Below are positions 60,149 through 64,000 of a stretch of 64,000 bases of DNA, in pieces (the first letter of the stretch is position 1; every line of letters begins with the position of its first letter). The stretch lies in contig WTGB01000083.1 of assembly GCA_011523735.1 (NCBI GenBank), positions 67,158 to 131,157 on the forward strand, read 5' to 3'. This stretch comes from Chloroflexota bacterium (lineage in GTDB: Bacteria; Chloroflexota; Anaerolineae; Aggregatilineales; Phototrophicaceae). A program made the translations under genes and the position numbers. The notes beneath the pieces were generated by a model. It did not search any database, was not told the DNA's origin, and was given only the letters and a program-made list of their open reading frames with translations.

Positions 60149-60850
60149 ATGAGTCTGTATGTGATCTTGATGGGGATTCAGGGCGCCGGCAAGGGATTGC
60201 AGGCGAAACGGATCGAAGAGCATTTCGGCATTCCGCAGGTTTCGACCGGTGACTTGTTTCGGGCGATGCGCGCGCGCACAGACGAACTGGCACGCAAAGT
60301 GCAGCATATTATGGCGTCGGGCCAACTAGTGGATGACGATACGACAAACGCCATTGTTGTGGACAGGCTCTCGCAGGCGGATGCGCAGCGTGGCGTGATC
60401 CTGGATGGCTATCCTCGTAATCAGATACAGGCAGCTTTCCTCGAATCACATCTGGCAGAGATGGGCGCGCACGTGGGTGCTGTTCTGCTTCTCGAATTAG
60501 ACTTATTCACTGCTTTCAAGCGCGCGTTTGGACGGGTATCGGCCGCCGATGGCAGCAGTTATAATTATTACTACAATGCCCAAGGCGTTCACTTCAGTTG
60601 GGCACAGGATCCGGCAGGTAATTTCCCGCCACGGCTTGAAGCCACCGTGGTAGGCAGCGGAGAGCCGCTTAAGCGTCGTCCAGATGATGCCAGCGCCGAC
60701 GCGGTTATCAAGCGGATCGAAACCTACCTTGAAACGACGCAGCCTCTCATAAGTTATTTTGAAACGCGAGGCATTGTCCACAGGATCAATGCCGACCAGA
60801 GCATTGACGCAGTTTCGGCAGATATCAAGCGTGTGCTGGCGCGCCTTTAG
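60149..60850 (+). CDS. adk: Adenylate kinase, divergent P-loop
   Basis: MGIQGAGKGLQAKRIEEHFGIPQVSTGDLFRAMRA; GVILDGYPRN; LKRRPDDASADAVIKRIETY; syntenic position between secY and map. Confidence 0.88.
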   Translation: MSLYVILMGIQGAGKGLQAKRIEEHFGIPQVSTGDLFRAMRARTDELARKVQHIMASGQLVDDDTTNAIVVDRLSQADAQRGVILDGYPRNQIQAAFLESHLAEMGAHVGAVLLLELDLFTAFKRAFGRVSAADGSSYNYYYNAQGVHFSWAQDPAGNFPPRLEATVVGSGEPLKRRPDDASADAVIKRIETYLETTQPLISYFETRGIVHRINADQSIDAVSADIKRVLARL

Positions 60851-60877
60851 ACTTCGGCTAGACGCCGAGACCAAACG

Positions 60878-61663
60878 ATGGCACCGGTACTGAAATCACC
60901 CCAGGAATTGCAGTTGATGCGTGAAGCCGGGCGCATCGTGGCGATCGCTCACGAAGAAATGCGACGTGCGATCAAGCCGGGTGTCAGCACTAAAGCCCTA
61001 GATACCATCGCTTTGACCGTGTTGCGAGATCATGCTGCCGAGCCTTGCTTTCTGGGCTATGCGCCCGGCAATCATCCGCCATTTCCCGCAACGATCACTG
61101 CCTCTATCAATAACGAACTGGTACACGGTATTCCATCAGAAACTCGCACCCTTAATGAGGGTGACATCATCGGGCTGGACATTGCCTGTATTCATAAGGG
61201 CTTTGTGGGCGATGCTGCATTTACGCACCCGGTTGGTGAAGTCTCGCGTTCTGCACGGCGACTCATGGATGCGACCAAGGCGGCGTTGAACGCGGCGATT
61301 CAGGCATCGGTCCTAGGCAATCGAATAAGTGATGTGGCGAAAGCCACGGCAAAATCTGCTGCTCGGTCGGGCTATAGCGTAGCCCGCGAATATACTGGGC
61401 ATGGCGTCGGACGCGCCATGCACGAAGAGCCGCAAGTTCCAAACTGGTGGCACAGCAAAAAGAGCCAAGTCCAGTGGCAGGATTACGATTTGCAGGTCGG
61501 GATGACCTACGCCATTGAGCCTATGCTGATCGCCGGACGTTCGGATTTGGTGGAGCTGGATGACGGTTGGACGGTTGTGACGAAAGATGGCTCGCTGACC
61601 GCGCATTTCGAGCATACGGTCGCTATCACCGAAGTTGGTCCGCTGATTTTGACCTTGCAATAG
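60878..61663 (+). CDS. map: Type I methionine aminopeptidase
   Basis: TGHGVGRAMHEEPQVPN, GMTYAIEPML, FEHTVAITE; metal ligands present. Confidence 0.96.
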   Translation: MAPVLKSPQELQLMREAGRIVAIAHEEMRRAIKPGVSTKALDTIALTVLRDHAAEPCFLGYAPGNHPPFPATITASINNELVHGIPSETRTLNEGDIIGLDIACIHKGFVGDAAFTHPVGEVSRSARRLMDATKAALNAAIQASVLGNRISDVAKATAKSAARSGYSVAREYTGHGVGRAMHEEPQVPNWWHSKKSQVQWQDYDLQVGMTYAIEPMLIAGRSDLVELDDGWTVVTKDGSLTAHFEHTVAITEVGPLILTLQ

Positions 61664-61767
61664 GCACAAATTGAGTAAGCTGGACTCTATCAAGCAAGCT
61701 GCTTATGCTATGACATCGCTGGCTTTGAGTGTGCCTCATGTACATGCACCAGAACTCTGAAGAGCGT

Positions 61768-63231
61768 ATGTTCACGACGAATTGTAAAGCAGTGTTTGGG
61801 TTCATGGTTGTCGCCATTTGCGTTGTGCTGGTATTGGGAACTGTACACGCGCAGCCTGACTCACCTATAATTGAGTGGATCGACTGTCCAGCAACATTCA
61901 TTTCGTTCTCTAGGACTCACTCAGCTAAGATATCTTGTGGTCAGTTGCGCGTGCCTGAGGATCGGACGACACCCGCTGGCAGCTTGGTTCGCCTGTTTGT
62001 GGCAGTGATCGCCGCGCTTGAAAATCGCCCTCTACCACCGCTGCTTTATCTCGCTGGTGGACCTGGCGATGCCGCATCGAGCGAAATCGCGTCCTGGCTG
62101 GCCGCAGGATTGCATCAGCCGCAGGATATCATCTTTGTCGACCTGCGGGGGAGCGGCCGCTCTGAGCCGTCTCTCAATTGCCCGAAGTATGACGAACGGT
62201 TCGATAGTGACCGCCTGATCATGTGTCGTGACCGTTTGCTCTCTGAGGGTATCAATCTAGCCGCTTACAGTTCAGATGCCATCACCAGCGATATTGTGGA
62301 CCTCATCACGGCAATGCAACTGAGGTCGGTCAACATCTACGGATACTCTTATGGGACGCGATTGGCCTGGCGAGTCGCGGAGCAATTGCCCGAGCGTATC
62401 AAGGTGTTGGTGCTTGATGGCGCCTATCTACCAGGTGAGAGCGCGATTGAAGCTGTGGCGCCGAATACCCAGCGATCGCTACAACGAGTTTTTGCCGACT
62501 GTGACGCGGATCCCCTGTGCAACAGCGCCTATCCGCGCCTGCAAGCGGAATTCGAGCAGGCGGTGGCAGATCTGAATGCCGCGCCCATTGAAATCGACGG
62601 GTTCCTGCCGAGCGCTGTGCTTCGTCTCGATGGAACGGGCTTCCTACGCTTACTGCGGGAAATGCTAGCGGATTCCAAACGTTTGCCTTACATTCCAGCT
62701 TTCATCACCGCTGTCGCTGAAGGCGATCACACTATGTTTGCGAGGCTGGACGAATTGCGTTATGAGGAAGATATCGGCGACGGCGATGCGCATAGCGAGG
62801 GTCTTTACATGAGCGCTCTGTGCGCTGAAGAGATGGCGGCTACGTCTCTACAGAAGATTCGAACCGCAGCCGATAGTTTGTCCTCGATCTATGCGCCATT
62901 GGCAAGGTCGGCGCTTGAATTGCTTGACGACTGCGCTGTTTGGAATGGAAAACTTGTCGCAGACGATCTAACATTGGATTCATATTTAAATGTCCCGACT
63001 CTGTTTCTTTCCGGGCGCTACGATCCTATCGCTCCGGTGCATGGGCTCTCGGCACACTCTACGCAGGGCTGGAGCTACGAAGATCCGCAGCTTGGTCATG
63101 GCGTTCTATTGAGCAGCAAGTGCGCCCAGAATGTCATGCTGGCCTTCCTGTCAGATCCGGCAATCGAGCCGCGGCATGATTGTTTGCTTGACCAGGAGCC
63201 ACTTGAATTCTATCTGCGGCAGGATAATTGA
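61768..63231 (+). CDS. Secreted/membrane-anchored alpha/beta hydrolase (TAP-like, proline iminopeptidase-related)
   Basis: N-terminal hydrophobic signal, YLAGGPGDAASSEIASW, VDLRGSGRSEPSLNC, NIYGYSYGTRLAWRVAEQLP nucleophile elbow. Upstream alternative starts exist (61729). Confidence 0.88.
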   Translation: MFTTNCKAVFGFMVVAICVVLVLGTVHAQPDSPIIEWIDCPATFISFSRTHSAKISCGQLRVPEDRTTPAGSLVRLFVAVIAALENRPLPPLLYLAGGPGDAASSEIASWLAAGLHQPQDIIFVDLRGSGRSEPSLNCPKYDERFDSDRLIMCRDRLLSEGINLAAYSSDAITSDIVDLITAMQLRSVNIYGYSYGTRLAWRVAEQLPERIKVLVLDGAYLPGESAIEAVAPNTQRSLQRVFADCDADPLCNSAYPRLQAEFEQAVADLNAAPIEIDGFLPSAVLRLDGTGFLRLLREMLADSKRLPYIPAFITAVAEGDHTMFARLDELRYEEDIGDGDAHSEGLYMSALCAEEMAATSLQKIRTAADSLSSIYAPLARSALELLDDCAVWNGKLVADDLTLDSYLNVPTLFLSGRYDPIAPVHGLSAHSTQGWSYEDPQLGHGVLLSSKCAQNVMLAFLSDPAIEPRHDCLLDQEPLEFYLRQDN

Positions 63232-63251
63232 GGTCGAGGCGGAAATGTCCT

Positions 63252-63279
63252 TTGACGTGGCGGAAATCTATGATACAAT
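63252..63279 (+). promoter_or_regulatory. Candidate sigma70-like promoter for rpmJ-rpsM
   Basis: TTGACG 63252-63257, 16-bp spacer, TACAAT 63274-63279. Confidence 0.6.
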
Positions 63280-63434
63280 ACTCGCTTGTTGTCAGACGTC
63301 CCTATGCAGTTTTGGGACGCTCGCAAAACAAAAGATATTTTACGAACGATTCAAAGACAGATCTGCGGGCCGATTCCCCGGAGATTGTATAGTGTTTCGC
63401 GAAAGCGCAATGTAGCGTGAATGAGGCAAAGTGA

Positions 63435-63548
63435 ATGAAAGTTTCAGCCAGTGTCAAACGCCGCTGCCCGAAATGCCGGGTTATCAGGCGCAAACGTCGT
63501 GTCATGATCATCTGTGAGAACCCAAAGCATAAACAGAGGCAGGGCTAG
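63435..63548 (+). CDS. rpmJ: 50S ribosomal protein L36
   Basis: Translated by hand: [37 protein letters not shown], 37 aa; below the ORF-track length cutoff. Confidence 0.95.
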   Translation: MKVSASVKRRCPKCRVIRRKRRVMIICENPKHKQRQG

Positions 63549-63579
63549 AACTGTCCGCAATTAGCAAGGAGTATGATTG

Positions 63580-63966
63580 ATGGCTCGTATTGAAGGTGTC
63601 GATCTGCCTAGGGACAAGCGTGTTATCATCGGCTTGACGTATATCTATGGCATCGGAAAGTCTACAAGTCAAAAGCTCTTGGATTCGGCTGGCATTGACT
63701 ACAGCACACGTGTACGAGACCTCAGTGAAAGCGAGGTGCAGCGCCTGCGTGAGTTGATCGGCGGCTTGACGATTGAAGGTGACCTGCGTCGGCAGACGCA
63801 GTTGAATATCAAGCGGCTGATGGAGATAAATTCGTATCGGGGCTTGCGTCACCGGCGGCGCTTGCCTGTTCGAGGACAGCGTACTCGTACTAATGGCCGC
63901 ACACGTCGCGGCAAGAAGCAGACCGTTGCCGGGCGTGGACGTCGGCGTGGCGCGACCAAGAAGTAG
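63580..63966 (+). CDS. rpsM: 30S ribosomal protein S13
   Basis: [34 protein letters not shown]...[25 protein letters not shown]. Confidence 0.98.
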   Translation: MARIEGVDLPRDKRVIIGLTYIYGIGKSTSQKLLDSAGIDYSTRVRDLSESEVQRLRELIGGLTIEGDLRRQTQLNIKRLMEINSYRGLRHRRRLPVRGQRTRTNGRTRRGKKQTVAGRGRRRGATKK

Positions 63967-63977
63967 GCTGATTTTCC

Positions 63978-64000
63978 GTGTCACAAATGGCAAGTGGAAA
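63978..64000 (+). CDS. Possible start of the next ribosomal gene (rpsK expected), truncated by window edge
   Basis: GTG TCA CAA ATG GCA AGT GGA AA; call rests on synteny only. Confidence 0.3.

Noticed and set aside
1-64000. CRISPR arrays, insertion sequences, prophage genes, rRNA operons, canonical tRNAs
   Set aside because: Intergenic regions were read for direct repeats, inverted termini and tRNA-like T-loops; only the tmRNA was found. A tRNAscan-SE/Infernal run would be needed to exclude short RNAs fully.

Overview
This is a gene-dense, mostly housekeeping chromosomal segment. I would guess a Chloroflexota-like bacterium from protein character, but taxonomy is inference only. Left to right it carries: a truncated M19 dipeptidase (minus strand, missed by the ORF track); an ABC-F ATPase; a methyltransferase; rpoB without rpoC next to it, followed by an intrinsic terminator; a complete 14-subunit complex I locus nuoABCDEF-(TPR)-GHIJKLMN; assorted accessory genes (EamA transporter, PhyH dioxygenase, YbaK domain, mfd, two serine hydrolases, pth, nitrilase, ABC exporter); a tmRNA gene on the minus strand; a small metabolic cluster; and the str/S10/spc ribosomal protein supercluster (rpsL to rpsM) with secY, adk and map. 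I see no CRISPR array, transposon or phage. The strongest unusual signals are: (i) complex I membrane subunits with large, apparently outward-facing additions, above all a ~250-aa DUF4397-like insertion in NuoJ and acidic/His-rich loops in NuoL; (ii) a tmRNA with a good alanylation acceptor stem (G3-U70) but a T-loop without UUCRA and no encoded CCA; (iii) peptidyl-tRNA hydrolase fused to a TPR-like C-terminal domain; (iv) an adenylate kinase with a substituted P-loop; (v) a secreted-type hydrolase where infA would be expected. All family calls are by eye from translations; no database searches were run.
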